From the NCBI RefSeq assembly GCF_001553785.1, contig NZ_LOJP01000002.1, forward strand, positions 33,377 through 97,376: a DNA stretch of 64,000 bases, read 5' to 3'. The position numbers and the translations under genes are program-made. Origin of the DNA: Actinoplanes sp. TFC3. GTDB lineage: Bacteria; Actinomycetota; Actinomycetes; Mycobacteriales; Micromonosporaceae. Under the pieces are notes generated by a model. It was not told where the DNA came from. It did not search any database and saw only the letters and a list, made by a program, of their open reading frames with translations. Each line of letters starts with the position of its first letter. Within the stretch, counting starts at the first letter, position 1. Shown in pieces: positions 50,863 through 59,449 of this stretch.

Positions 50863-52380
50863 ATGACATATCAGGTGGATCTGGCGGGTCCGCTACGCCT
50901 CGGGGATCTGCGGGCGGCCCGGGACCCGATCACGGTGCTGGCCGGGCCGGACGTCCGGGAGCGGGTCACCGCGTCGCGGGTGTTCCTGGCCAAGGTGCTC
51001 GGCGACGACCGGGCGGTCTATGGCAACACCACCGGCTTCGGCGCGCTCGTCGGGTACGCCGGCCGCGCCGACCAGCGCGACCAGGCTGACAACACGCTCG
51101 CGCACCTCGGCGCCGGTCAGGGGCCGGACCTCGATCCCGGGGTGGTGCGGGCCACGATGCTGATCCGGGCCCGCTCGCTGGCCCAGGGCGCGTCCGGGGT
51201 GTCTCCGCACGTCATCGACGCGCTGGTGGCCATGCTCGGCACGACGTTCACCCCGGCGATGCCCCGGCTCGGTTCCGTGGGGGCCAGCGGTGACCTGATC
51301 CCCCTGGGCGCGGCGGCACAGGCGTTGCGGGGCCGCGGGTTCGCGTACGTGGACGGCAGCCGGCTCCCCGCCTCCGAGGCGCTCACCCGGACCGGGCTGG
51401 AGCCGTTGCCACTCGACGGGCGCGACGCGCTGGCCCTGGTCAACGGCACGTCGCTGACCACCGCGGCCACCGCGCTGGCCCTGCACCGGGTGCGCACCTC
51501 GCACCGGGTCCTGCAGGTGCTCACCTGCCTGCTCACCGATCTGCTCGGCTGCGACCCGCAGTTCCTCGACGCCGACCTGCTGGCGCGCTACCACCACCGC
51601 GGGGCCATCGACGTCGGCTCGTTCATGCGTCAGGTACTGGCCGGGGCGTACCCGTCGGGTGAGCGGGCGTTGCAGGAGCCGTACAGCATCCGGTGTGCGC
51701 CGCAGTTGCTCGGGGCGGCCGAGGATGCGCTGCGCTATGTGGACGGTGTGGTGGCCGCCGACCTGGCCGGGGTCAGCGACAACCCGCTGTTCTTCCCCGG
51801 CGAGGACAAGGTGGTGCACGGCGGCAACTTCTTCGGCCAGCCCGCCGCGTTCGCCGGGGACGTGCTCGCCATGGTCATCGCCCAGCTCGGCAACCTGGCC
51901 GAACGCCAGCTCGATCTGCTCGTCGACCCGGTGCGCAACGGTGGGCTGCCGCCCATGCTGGCCGCGGGACCCGGTCAGCAGCACGGGTTGCAGGGCGTGC
52001 AGCTCGCGTCGACAGCGCTGATCGCCGAGATCCGCCGCGATGCCATGCCGGCCAGCATGCAGAGCCTGCCCACGAACCTGCACAACCAGGACGTCATCCC
52101 GCTCGGCACGCAAGCCGCGTTGCGGGCACTGGACCAGGCGAACCTGCTCAGCCTGATCACCGGCTCGCTGGCCCTCGGGCTGCGCCAGGCGGTGCACGTG
52201 GGTGCCCGGACCCCGACCGCCACCGGGTGCGCTCAGGTGCTGGAGGCGCTGGCTGTGGCCGTACCGCCCATTGATCCGGACCGGCCGCTCGACGGTGACG
52301 TGCGAACGGCCGCGAGGGTCATGGAATCGCTTGATATTTCTCTGATTTCTGACTTCTACGGTGAGGGCCGTGATGCTTGA
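50863..52380 (+). CDS. aromatic amino acid ammonia-lyase (MIO family), tyrosine ammonia-lyase-like
   Basis: 505 aa. The Ala-Ser-Gly triad that forms the MIO prosthetic group is at residues 141-143 (GSVGASGDLIPL), the catalytic Tyr53 lies in YGNTTGFGALV, and later motifs are LVNGTSLTT, YSIRCAPQLLG, GVSDNPLFF and HNQDVIPLG. At the selectivity site the sequence is NTLAHLGAGQG: His81-Leu82, the pair found in tyrosine ammonia-lyases, whereas histidine lyases have Ser-His and phenylalanine lyases Phe-Leu. Product would be 4-coumarate or a related cinnamate. An aminomutase is less likely given the short C-terminus. The stop overlaps the next gene by 8 nt. Confidence 0.88.
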   Translation: MTYQVDLAGPLRLGDLRAARDPITVLAGPDVRERVTASRVFLAKVLGDDRAVYGNTTGFGALVGYAGRADQRDQADNTLAHLGAGQGPDLDPGVVRATMLIRARSLAQGASGVSPHVIDALVAMLGTTFTPAMPRLGSVGASGDLIPLGAAAQALRGRGFAYVDGSRLPASEALTRTGLEPLPLDGRDALALVNGTSLTTAATALALHRVRTSHRVLQVLTCLLTDLLGCDPQFLDADLLARYHHRGAIDVGSFMRQVLAGAYPSGERALQEPYSIRCAPQLLGAAEDALRYVDGVVAADLAGVSDNPLFFPGEDKVVHGGNFFGQPAAFAGDVLAMVIAQLGNLAERQLDLLVDPVRNGGLPPMLAAGPGQQHGLQGVQLASTALIAEIRRDAMPASMQSLPTNLHNQDVIPLGTQAALRALDQANLLSLITGSLALGLRQAVHVGARTPTATGCAQVLEALAVAVPPIDPDRPLDGDVRTAARVMESLDISLISDFYGEGRDA

Positions 52381-53929
52381 TTATCTGATCATCGGGGCCG
52401 GACCGGCCGGGTTGCAGCTCGCCTCGCTGCTGGAGTCCGACGGTAAGCGCGATTATCTGGTGCTGGAGGGCTCGGACGCCCCTGGCGCTTTCTTCACCGT
52501 TTATCCCCGGCACCGGACGCTGATCTCCATAAACAAGCCGCACACCGGCACCGACGATCCGGAAGTCAACCTGCGCCTCGACTGGAACTCGTTGCTCAGC
52601 GACGACCCGGAGCTGCTGTTCACCAAGTACACCGAGCGCTATTTTCCGTCCGCCGACGTGATGGTGCGGTATCTGGCCGACTTCGCACGCGGTTTGAAGA
52701 TTGCCTACAACGCGCGGGTCACCACCGTCTCCCGGCACAAGGACGTCTTCACTGTCCGCGCCGGCAACAGAGAATGGCAGGCCAGGCGCGTCATCGTCGC
52801 CACCGGCGTCTCGAAGCTCTACCGGCCCGGCATTCCCGGCTTCGAGCTGGCTGAGGGCTACGACGAGATGCCCGTCGACCCACGCGACTACACCGATCAG
52901 AGAGTGCTGATCGTCGGCAAGGGCAACTCCGCGTTCGAGACGGCCGACAATCTGATGGAGACGACCACGCTCATTCACGTGGCCGGACCGAGCTCGGTGC
53001 AGTTGGCCTGGCGCACCCATTACGTCGGTCATCTGCGTGCGGTGAACAACAACTTCCTTGACACATACCAACTGAAGTCGGCGAACGCGATCCTCGACGG
53101 AACCATCAAGCGGATCGAGCGTGACGGCGACGGCTACAAGGTCGCGTTCAGCTTCTCGCGGGTGCAGGAAGTCGTGAAGGAACTGCATTACGACCGGGTG
53201 CTGGCGTGCACCGGCTTCCGGTTCGACGCCTCGATCTTCGACGATTCGTGCCGCCCGCAGCTCGCCGTCAACGAGCGCTTCCCGGCGCAGACCGAGGAAT
53301 GGGAATCGGTAAACGTTCCCGGGCTCTACTTCGCCGGCACGATCTCGCAGGAACGCGACTTCAAGAAATCCACTAACGGTTTCATCCACGGCTTCCGCTA
53401 TGCGGTGCGAGCGCTGCACAACATCCTGGAGCGCCGGTACGCCGAAACGCCCTGGCCCGCCGACAAGCTCGACGGCACCCCGGACGCCATGACCGCAGCG
53501 ATCATCGAACGGGTCAACCGCACCTCGGCGCTGTGGCAGCAGTTCGGCGTGCTCGCCGACGTGGTGACCGTCGCCGGGGCAGACGCGCGGTACCACGCCG
53601 AGGTGCCGGTCGCCTACTTCGAGCAGACCGGGCTGTTCACCGCCGACCACGACTACGAGCACGCTTTCGTGATCACCCTGGAGTACGGCCCCGAGCATGA
53701 CCAGGTGGACCCGTTCGACATCACTGTCAACCGGATCGCGCAGGACGCCGTGGGCCAGGCGCACGACGCGGCGTACCTGCACCCGGTGGTGCGATACCAC
53801 CGCGAGGGCCAGCTGATCGCCACGCACCACCTCGCCGAGAACCTGGAGAACGAATGGAACCGGCCGCAGGTGCATGTCAAACCGCTTGAGGGTTTTCTGG
53901 AGCGCTGCCTCAGCGGCGCCGAGGGCTGA
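52373..53929 (+). CDS. flavin-dependent monooxygenase, cluster copy B
   Basis: 518 aa from ATG 52373 (GTG 52370 possible), inside the 3' end of the lyase gene. FAD motif DYLIIGAGPAGLQLASLL, NADPH motif RVLIVGKGNSAFETADNLM, VLACTGFRFDASIF and the C-terminal block YGPEHDQVDPFDITVNRIAQ. Clearly paralogous to copy A along its entire length, which implies duplication within the cluster and perhaps sequential oxidation of one substrate or action as a heterodimer (inference). Confidence 0.87.
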   Translation: MLDYLIIGAGPAGLQLASLLESDGKRDYLVLEGSDAPGAFFTVYPRHRTLISINKPHTGTDDPEVNLRLDWNSLLSDDPELLFTKYTERYFPSADVMVRYLADFARGLKIAYNARVTTVSRHKDVFTVRAGNREWQARRVIVATGVSKLYRPGIPGFELAEGYDEMPVDPRDYTDQRVLIVGKGNSAFETADNLMETTTLIHVAGPSSVQLAWRTHYVGHLRAVNNNFLDTYQLKSANAILDGTIKRIERDGDGYKVAFSFSRVQEVVKELHYDRVLACTGFRFDASIFDDSCRPQLAVNERFPAQTEEWESVNVPGLYFAGTISQERDFKKSTNGFIHGFRYAVRALHNILERRYAETPWPADKLDGTPDAMTAAIIERVNRTSALWQQFGVLADVVTVAGADARYHAEVPVAYFEQTGLFTADHDYEHAFVITLEYGPEHDQVDPFDITVNRIAQDAVGQAHDAAYLHPVVRYHREGQLIATHHLAENLENEWNRPQVHVKPLEGFLERCLSGAEG

Positions 53930-53930
53930 C

Positions 53931-54923
53931 ATGGACCCCGTGCACCGGGACTTCTTCGACGGCGGGGCCGGAGCCGAGCGGACGCTGCGGTCCAACGTGA
54001 CGGCGTTCGAGCGGCTTCGGGTCGTACCGCGGGTGTTGCGGGCCACCGGGGAGCGGGACCTGCGCACCACGCTGTTCGGCTCCGAGCTGGCCACGCCGGT
54101 GCTGGTCGCCCCAACCGCGTTCCACAAGCTCGCGCACCCGGACGGCGAGGCGGCCACGGCCCGGGGTACCGCCGAGGCGGGTTCGCTGATGGTAGTCAGC
54201 ATGGCGGCCACCCTGGGCGTCGAGGACATCGCGGCGGCGGGCGGGCCGCTGTGGTTCCAGCTCTACCCGCAGCCCGACCTCGCGTTCACCGAGGCGGTGG
54301 TCAAGCGGGCCGAGGCAGCCGGGTGCCGGGCGCTGGTGGTGACGGCCGACTCGCCGGTGTTCGGCCGGCGCGAACGCGACCTGCGCAACGGGTTCCTCGA
54401 CCTGCCCGCGGGGCTGGTGTGCGAGAACCTGCGCGACGACACCGGCGCGGTCCGTCCGATCGCGATGGACGCCACGCTCGGGTGGGACCGGATCGCCTGG
54501 CTGCGCGGCATCACCGGGCTGCCGATCCTGCTCAAGGGCGTGCTGCACCCGGCCGACGCGCGGCTCGCGGTGCAGCACCGGCTCGACGGGCTGATCGTGT
54601 CCAACCACGGCGGACGGCAACTCGACGGCGCGGTGGCCTCGGTTGATGCACTGCCGGGGGTGGTCGAGGCGGTGGATGGCCGGATGCCGGTGTTGCTGGA
54701 CGGCGGGGTCCGGCGCGGGATTGACGTGCTGATCGCGCTGGCCTTGGGGGCCGATGCAGTGCTGGTGGGGCGGCCGGTGGTGCACGCTTTGGCGGCGGGT
54801 GGGGCTTTGGGCGTACGAGATGAGCTGCTGAAGCTGACCGCCGAGCTGGACCATGCGATGGCTCTGGCCGGGGCGAAACGGGCGGCCGGGCTGACCCCTG
54901 ATCTCGTGGCGGTGTCCCGGTGA
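53931..54923 (+). CDS. FMN-dependent alpha-hydroxy-acid oxidase/dehydrogenase
   Basis: 330 aa TIM barrel of the lactate oxidase / glycolate oxidase / 4-hydroxymandelate oxidase family: VLVAPTAFHKLAHPDGE, LWFQLYPQPD, LVVTADSPVFGRRERDLRNGF, LPILLKGVLHPADA (FMN lysine), IVSNHGGRQLDG (catalytic His and Arg) and LLDGGVRRGIDVLIALALGA, VLVGRP. Shorter N-terminus than plant enzymes. Within this cluster it probably oxidises an alpha-hydroxy acid to a keto acid. One base after copy B; overlaps the P450 start (GTGA). Confidence 0.9.
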   Translation: MDPVHRDFFDGGAGAERTLRSNVTAFERLRVVPRVLRATGERDLRTTLFGSELATPVLVAPTAFHKLAHPDGEAATARGTAEAGSLMVVSMAATLGVEDIAAAGGPLWFQLYPQPDLAFTEAVVKRAEAAGCRALVVTADSPVFGRRERDLRNGFLDLPAGLVCENLRDDTGAVRPIAMDATLGWDRIAWLRGITGLPILLKGVLHPADARLAVQHRLDGLIVSNHGGRQLDGAVASVDALPGVVEAVDGRMPVLLDGGVRRGIDVLIALALGADAVLVGRPVVHALAAGGALGVRDELLKLTAELDHAMALAGAKRAAGLTPDLVAVSR

Positions 54924-56179
54924 GGGCGGTGATCCGGCTCCGGGAATGGATTTTCGAGAAGGTGAACGGCGCCGAGGGAATTCCGGTGCCCGGACCGCTG
55001 GTCGGCGCCGAGCATTTCGAGCGGGTGTATTCCGATCCGGCAGCGGATGGGCGCAGCCGGGGCGCCGGGCTCTCCGACTTGTTCTGGTACTGGCTGGCTC
55101 CGGGGCCGCAGATGCATCAGGAGCATCTCGAACCGGGTGAGCGGTATCGGACCGTGGCTCGCACGACGCGGCAAGTTCTTGCCATTCCGCATCAGCGCTC
55201 AGAAGCGCTGGCGGCGGCCGCAGCCTCTCGCGTCCTGGAAACTCTGCCGGCGCAACGACGAAGCTTGCTGAGGCTGCGGGACCTGATGATGCCGATCTGG
55301 GCCGAGGTCTACTACGAACTCGTCTTCGGCGAGCCGTGCCCCCGCGACGCCCGGGACCTCATCGTGGCCAATGCCCACGATGTGGTCACCGCGTTGAAAG
55401 GCTTGAGCCTGCGGCACCTGGATCGCCGCGATCGGCTCACCCGCTATCTGGTGGAGCGCATCGAGAACGGCACCTGCCCGGTTGTGCTTCCGGAACCGTT
55501 CACCGCGCAGGAAACAGCGTGGTACCTGCAGGGCGCGTTCTTCAACACCGCTGTTGTGCAGATGTCCGAGGCAATGGCCCATGTGTTGTTGTGCGCGCAG
55601 GGCTTCACCGCAGTGGACGATGATGACGCAATCGACCGTCTCATCGACGAGACGTTGCGAGTGCACCCGTTGTTCGGCATCGCGCACCGGATCACGTCCG
55701 CGCCGATCGTTGTCGACGAGCACGTCACGCTGCCGGCCGGCTCGGTGCTGTTGTTCAACTATCTGGCCTATCAGCGCACCGGCCCGGCCGCCGACGAGCA
55801 TTTCGACCCGGACCGCTGGCTGACCCTCAAACGCAGGGACGCGCACTTTCTTCCGTTCGGCATCACGGCCAATCGTGCCTGCCCCGCCCGCGGTTCCGCG
55901 CCGGTGATGATGCGCGCCGTTACCCGCACAGTGCTGCGCCGTTTCGCCATTTCCTCCTCCGTCGTGCACACGCGATCGCTACCCAGCCGGGGACCCGCTT
56001 ATCTGACGCCGCCCGGGATCAAGGGTCCTTCCCTGACGCTGCTGCGGAGGTTGCGCGCCACCGACAAGGCCCAGGACTTCGGCCGTTCCCTCAAGCAGCT
56101 CGTTTTCGGCACCTGGATGGTGCTCGACGCCCGGCGCCAGAAGCTCTGCGCCACCTACTTCGAAGAGGTAATGCAGTGA
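54920..56179 (+). CDS. atypical cytochrome P450
   Basis: 419 aa from a GTG. The ExxR pair is in IDETLRVHPLFGIAHR, the PERF-like FDPDRW follows, and the heme-ligand loop is FLPFGITANRACPARG. That loop has one residue more between Phe and Cys than the canonical FxxGxRxC. In the I-helix region (GAFFNTAVVQMSEAMAHVLL) the usual (A/G)Gx(D/E)T oxygen-activation motif is not visible. So it is a P450 by fold but may not be a standard monooxygenase. It is coupled to both neighbours by 4-nt overlaps. Confidence 0.8.
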   Translation: MRAVIRLREWIFEKVNGAEGIPVPGPLVGAEHFERVYSDPAADGRSRGAGLSDLFWYWLAPGPQMHQEHLEPGERYRTVARTTRQVLAIPHQRSEALAAAAASRVLETLPAQRRSLLRLRDLMMPIWAEVYYELVFGEPCPRDARDLIVANAHDVVTALKGLSLRHLDRRDRLTRYLVERIENGTCPVVLPEPFTAQETAWYLQGAFFNTAVVQMSEAMAHVLLCAQGFTAVDDDDAIDRLIDETLRVHPLFGIAHRITSAPIVVDEHVTLPAGSVLLFNYLAYQRTGPAADEHFDPDRWLTLKRRDAHFLPFGITANRACPARGSAPVMMRAVTRTVLRRFAISSSVVHTRSLPSRGPAYLTPPGIKGPSLTLLRRLRATDKAQDFGRSLKQLVFGTWMVLDARRQKLCATYFEEVMQ

Positions 56180-57450
56180 CTCCCACCGAGCTCGCCCCGC
56201 GGTTCTTCATCGCGGTCGTCGTGATCCTGGTCTTCTGCCGGCTGGTCGCCTGGCTGCTGGGCAAGGCCGGTCAGCCGCCCGTGGTGAGCGAGATGCTGGC
56301 CGGCGTCCTGCTCGGGCCGTCGCTACTGGGCCTGCTGTTCCCGCACGCGCAGGAGGCGTTGTTCCCCGCTCCCCTGCTGCCGGTGCTCTACGTGGTCGGC
56401 CAGGTCGGGCTGGTGCTGTTCATGTTCCAGACCGGGTACGCCTTCAAACAGCACAAAGTCACCCGGATGGCCGGCACCGCGGGCGCGGTTTCGCTGGCCG
56501 GCATCCTCGCGCCGCTCGCCCTCGGGGTCGTGCTGGTGCTGTTCACCGCCGACGCGGTCCCCATCCGGGCCGAGGGCACGTCGCTCGGCGTCTCCGCCGC
56601 GTTCGTCGGCGTGGCCCTGGCCATCACGGCGTTCCCGATGCTCGCCCGCATCATCACCGAACGCAATCTGACCGGCACCCGGCACGGTTCGTTGGCGCTG
56701 GCCAGCGGGGCCGTCGACGACGCGGTCGCGTGGATCATGCTCGCCGTGGTGCTGGCGTTCGCCTCGGGTGAGGCGGGCCCGGCGTTCGTGACGGCGGGCG
56801 GTGCCGTGCTTTTCGGCTTGCTGGCGTGGATCGGCGGCAAGCGGGTGACCGGCGCGTTGCTGGGCACCGACCGCCTCACCGATCAGGGCCGGATGCTCGG
56901 CGTGGTGGCCCTGCTGTTCCTGGTGGCCTGGTACACCGACGAGATCGGCCTGTACGCGGTGTTCGGCGCCTTCGTGCTCGGCGTGGTCATGCCCACGAAC
57001 GAGCGCGCCGACCGGGTGATGGACACGCTGACCCCGATCGCCTCCACCGTGTTCCTGCCGCTGTTCTTCACCTTCTCCGGCCTGCGCACCGAGTTTGCGC
57101 TGCTCAGCAACCCCGCGGTGCTGCTGTTCGCGGCGGCCTGCGTGACCGTCGCCATCGTGGGCAAGTTCGGTGCGTGCTGGGCGGCGGCGCGGTTACGTGG
57201 TGAACCCGGACCGGTCGCGGTGCGCGTGGGTGCCCTGATGAACGCGCGGGGCCTGATGCAGCTGATCGCGTTGAACGTCGGGCTCGACGCCGGGATCGTC
57301 AACCCGTCGTTGTTCACCGTGCTGGTGCTGGTCGCACTGGTCACCACGATCATGACGACGCCGCTGCTCACGCTGATCGACCGCCGGGAGGCACGCGTTC
57401 CCTTTTCTACACCCGGCGCGGTGCTCACGGGTAGTCCTTCGGCCGGTTAA
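56176..57450 (+). CDS. CPA2-type cation/proton antiporter
   Basis: 424 aa, about 12 helices, Na+/H+ exchanger (KefB/GerN) family: QPPVVSEMLAGVLLGPSLLG, ITAFPMLARIITERNL, LASGAVDDAVAWIMLAVVLA with the Asp-Asp pair, VFGAFVLGVVMP and MNARGLMQLIALNVGLDAG. No C-terminal TrkA-N domain. The GTG overlaps the P450 stop, so it belongs to the lyase operon; it may secrete the product's counter-ion or balance pH, or export an acidic product (inference). Confidence 0.9.
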   Translation: MTPTELAPRFFIAVVVILVFCRLVAWLLGKAGQPPVVSEMLAGVLLGPSLLGLLFPHAQEALFPAPLLPVLYVVGQVGLVLFMFQTGYAFKQHKVTRMAGTAGAVSLAGILAPLALGVVLVLFTADAVPIRAEGTSLGVSAAFVGVALAITAFPMLARIITERNLTGTRHGSLALASGAVDDAVAWIMLAVVLAFASGEAGPAFVTAGGAVLFGLLAWIGGKRVTGALLGTDRLTDQGRMLGVVALLFLVAWYTDEIGLYAVFGAFVLGVVMPTNERADRVMDTLTPIASTVFLPLFFTFSGLRTEFALLSNPAVLLFAAACVTVAIVGKFGACWAAARLRGEPGPVAVRVGALMNARGLMQLIALNVGLDAGIVNPSLFTVLVLVALVTTIMTTPLLTLIDRREARVPFSTPGAVLTGSPSAG

Positions 57451-57506
57451 TTGAAGAGACAAGTTTCACCAAGCATTTATGGTCGTCCATGTGCCAAGGT
57501 CGGGGA

Positions 57507-58163
57507 ATGCACCGTTTGCTCCTGGTCGAGGACGACGCCGACCTGCGCGGGATGGTGACCGAGACCCTGCAGGACGAGGGGTACGTCATCGACCAGGCCC
57601 CGGACGGGCAGCGCGGCCTGCACCTGGGGCTGACCCGCTCGTACGACGTGATGGTCATCGACCGCCTGCTGCCCGCGCTCGACGGCCTGGATCTGGTGAC
57701 CCGCCTGCGCTCGCGCGCCGTGGCCGCCCGGGCGCTCATGCTCACGGCGCTCGGCACGGTGGACGACCGGATCGCCGGGCTCGACGCGGGCGCCGACGAC
57801 TACCTGGTCAAGCCGTTCGACCTGGACGAGCTGAGCGCCCGCATCCGCGCCCTGTGCCGGCGCACCTCGGATTCCACCGACGTGCTGCGCCTCGGCCCCG
57901 GCGTGCTCGACCTCTCTCTGCGCGATGCAGCGCTTCCCGACGGCACCCGGGTGGCGTTGTCCGCGCGCGAGTTCGAGCTCCTGCGCGTCCTCGCCGCCCG
58001 CCCCAACGCCGTGCACTCCCGCTCCTCGTTACGCAGCCAGGTGTTCGACGAAGCCGCCGCGGCCTCCATCGTGGACACCTACGTCTACTACCTGCGTCGC
58101 AAATTGGGCCGCGGCGTGGTGCAGACCGTGCACGGCTTGGGCTACCGCTTGGGATCCCTGTGA
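57507..58163 (+). CDS. OmpR-family response regulator
   Basis: 218 aa from ATG 57507 (GGGGA ribosome site). Receiver domain MHRLLLVEDDADLRGM with phospho-acceptor Asp in MVIDRLLPALDG, Thr in LTALG and Lys in YLVKPFDLDEL; then a winged-helix domain with LSAREFELLRVLAA and VDTYVYYLRRKLG. The stop overlaps the kinase start, forming a two-component pair. It lies 56 nt after the antiporter and may or may not control the cluster. Confidence 0.95.
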   Translation: MHRLLLVEDDADLRGMVTETLQDEGYVIDQAPDGQRGLHLGLTRSYDVMVIDRLLPALDGLDLVTRLRSRAVAARALMLTALGTVDDRIAGLDAGADDYLVKPFDLDELSARIRALCRRTSDSTDVLRLGPGVLDLSLRDAALPDGTRVALSAREFELLRVLAARPNAVHSRSSLRSQVFDEAAAASIVDTYVYYLRRKLGRGVVQTVHGLGYRLGSL

Positions 58164-59449
58164 CCCTTCCGCTCGAACGCCAGATCGTGCGCCGGACCCG
58201 GCTGCGCATCGGCCTGCTGGTCGGGCTCGCGATCAGCGTGCTGCTCGCCCTGGCCGGCGTCATCGCCTACGCCGTGCTGCTGCACAGCCAGGAAGAGCAG
58301 ATCAACCGCGAACTCGGCTACGGCGCCCTCAACGGGACCACCGCCGGGCCACCCGGCTGCAGCTGGATTTTCTTGTACGACGGCAGCACCCTCGACACCG
58401 GTGACCGCCCCGCCCCACCCGGTTTCCCCCTGCGCGACGCGATCGACGAGGTGAGCCGGACCCACGCGGACACCACCACTCAGATCAACCGCAACGGCAC
58501 CACCTATTACGTACGAACCCAGCCCCGCGGCGCCGGCGTCGTGCAAGCCGTGTTCGACGCCCGCTTCCAGCTCTCCGACCGCCGGCACCTGCTGATGGCC
58601 TTCGGGCTGGCCGCCGCCGTGGGCCTGCTGGCCGCCGTGCTGACCGGCATCCTGGTCGGCCGCGGCGCGGTGGCCCCCTTGGCCGAAGCGCTCGGCAAGC
58701 AGCGCCGGTTCGTCGCCGACGCCAGCCACGAGCTGCGCACCCCCATTGCCCAGGTCCACACCCGCGCCCAGTTGCTCGCCCGCCGGGCCCGCACGACCGG
58801 CTCTGACGCCGACCGCCGCGACTTGGAAAAGCTCGTCGGCACCACCCGCCGGCTGGGCGAGATCGTCGACGAGCTGCTGCTGTCGGCTCGTCTGGCCGCT
58901 GCCCCGGCGGACCTGCCGACCGGCCCACCCGTCGATGTGGCCGCGCTGGCCAGCGAAGCCGTGGCCAGCGAAGCCGACCGGGCCGCCGAGAAGGACATCT
59001 TGGTGCAGCTCAGCGTGTCCCCGGACCCGCTTCCGGTGGCGGGCATCGAATCCGCGTTGCGACGGGTGATCAGCGAGTTGCTCGCCAACGCCCTGACCCA
59101 CACCCCCGCCGGCGGCCGCATCGAGGTGACGGCTCGCCCCGCCGCGCGCCAGGCCGAGCTGGTGGTGCGCGACACCGGCGACGGCTTCGACCCGGCCGAC
59201 GCCGGACGCCTCTTCGACCGCTTCCACCGCGGCGCCGGGGCCGGCGACCGGCGCTTCGGGCTGGGCCTGGCCCTGCTGCGCGAGGTGGTCACCAGCCACC
59301 GGGGCACCATCGCCGCCGAAAGCCGGCCGGGGTCCGGGGCCACCTTCACCATCCGCCTGCCCCTGACCGACGCCCCGGCACCGCAGCGCCCGCGAGCCGC
59401 CGCTATTGCGGTGACGTTGCCACGCTGGGCTCGCCACCCGAGCAGGTGA
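58160..59449 (+). CDS. sensor histidine kinase
   Basis: 429 aa from a GTG. Two membrane helices (about residues 15-38 and 140-165) flank an extracytoplasmic loop of about 100 aa with one Cys (GPPGCSWIFLYD). Then the H-box FVADASHELRTPIAQVHTR, N-box ELLANALTHTP, G1 VRDTGDGFDPADAGRLFDRF and G2 FGLGLALLREVV. No HAMP domain is obvious. Its 3' end overlaps the tail of the broken Ser/Thr kinase gene by 47 nt. Confidence 0.95.
   Translation: MTLPLERQIVRRTRLRIGLLVGLAISVLLALAGVIAYAVLLHSQEEQINRELGYGALNGTTAGPPGCSWIFLYDGSTLDTGDRPAPPGFPLRDAIDEVSRTHADTTTQINRNGTTYYVRTQPRGAGVVQAVFDARFQLSDRRHLLMAFGLAAAVGLLAAVLTGILVGRGAVAPLAEALGKQRRFVADASHELRTPIAQVHTRAQLLARRARTTGSDADRRDLEKLVGTTRRLGEIVDELLLSARLAAAPADLPTGPPVDVAALASEAVASEADRAAEKDILVQLSVSPDPLPVAGIESALRRVISELLANALTHTPAGGRIEVTARPAARQAELVVRDTGDGFDPADAGRLFDRFHRGAGAGDRRFGLGLALLREVVTSHRGTIAAESRPGSGATFTIRLPLTDAPAPQRPRAAAIAVTLPRWARHPSR

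Noticed and set aside
53931..54923. 4-hydroxyphenylglycine pathway because of the Hmo-like oxidase
   Set aside because: The 4-hydroxymandelate synthase and HpgT aminotransferase genes needed for that pathway are not in the window.
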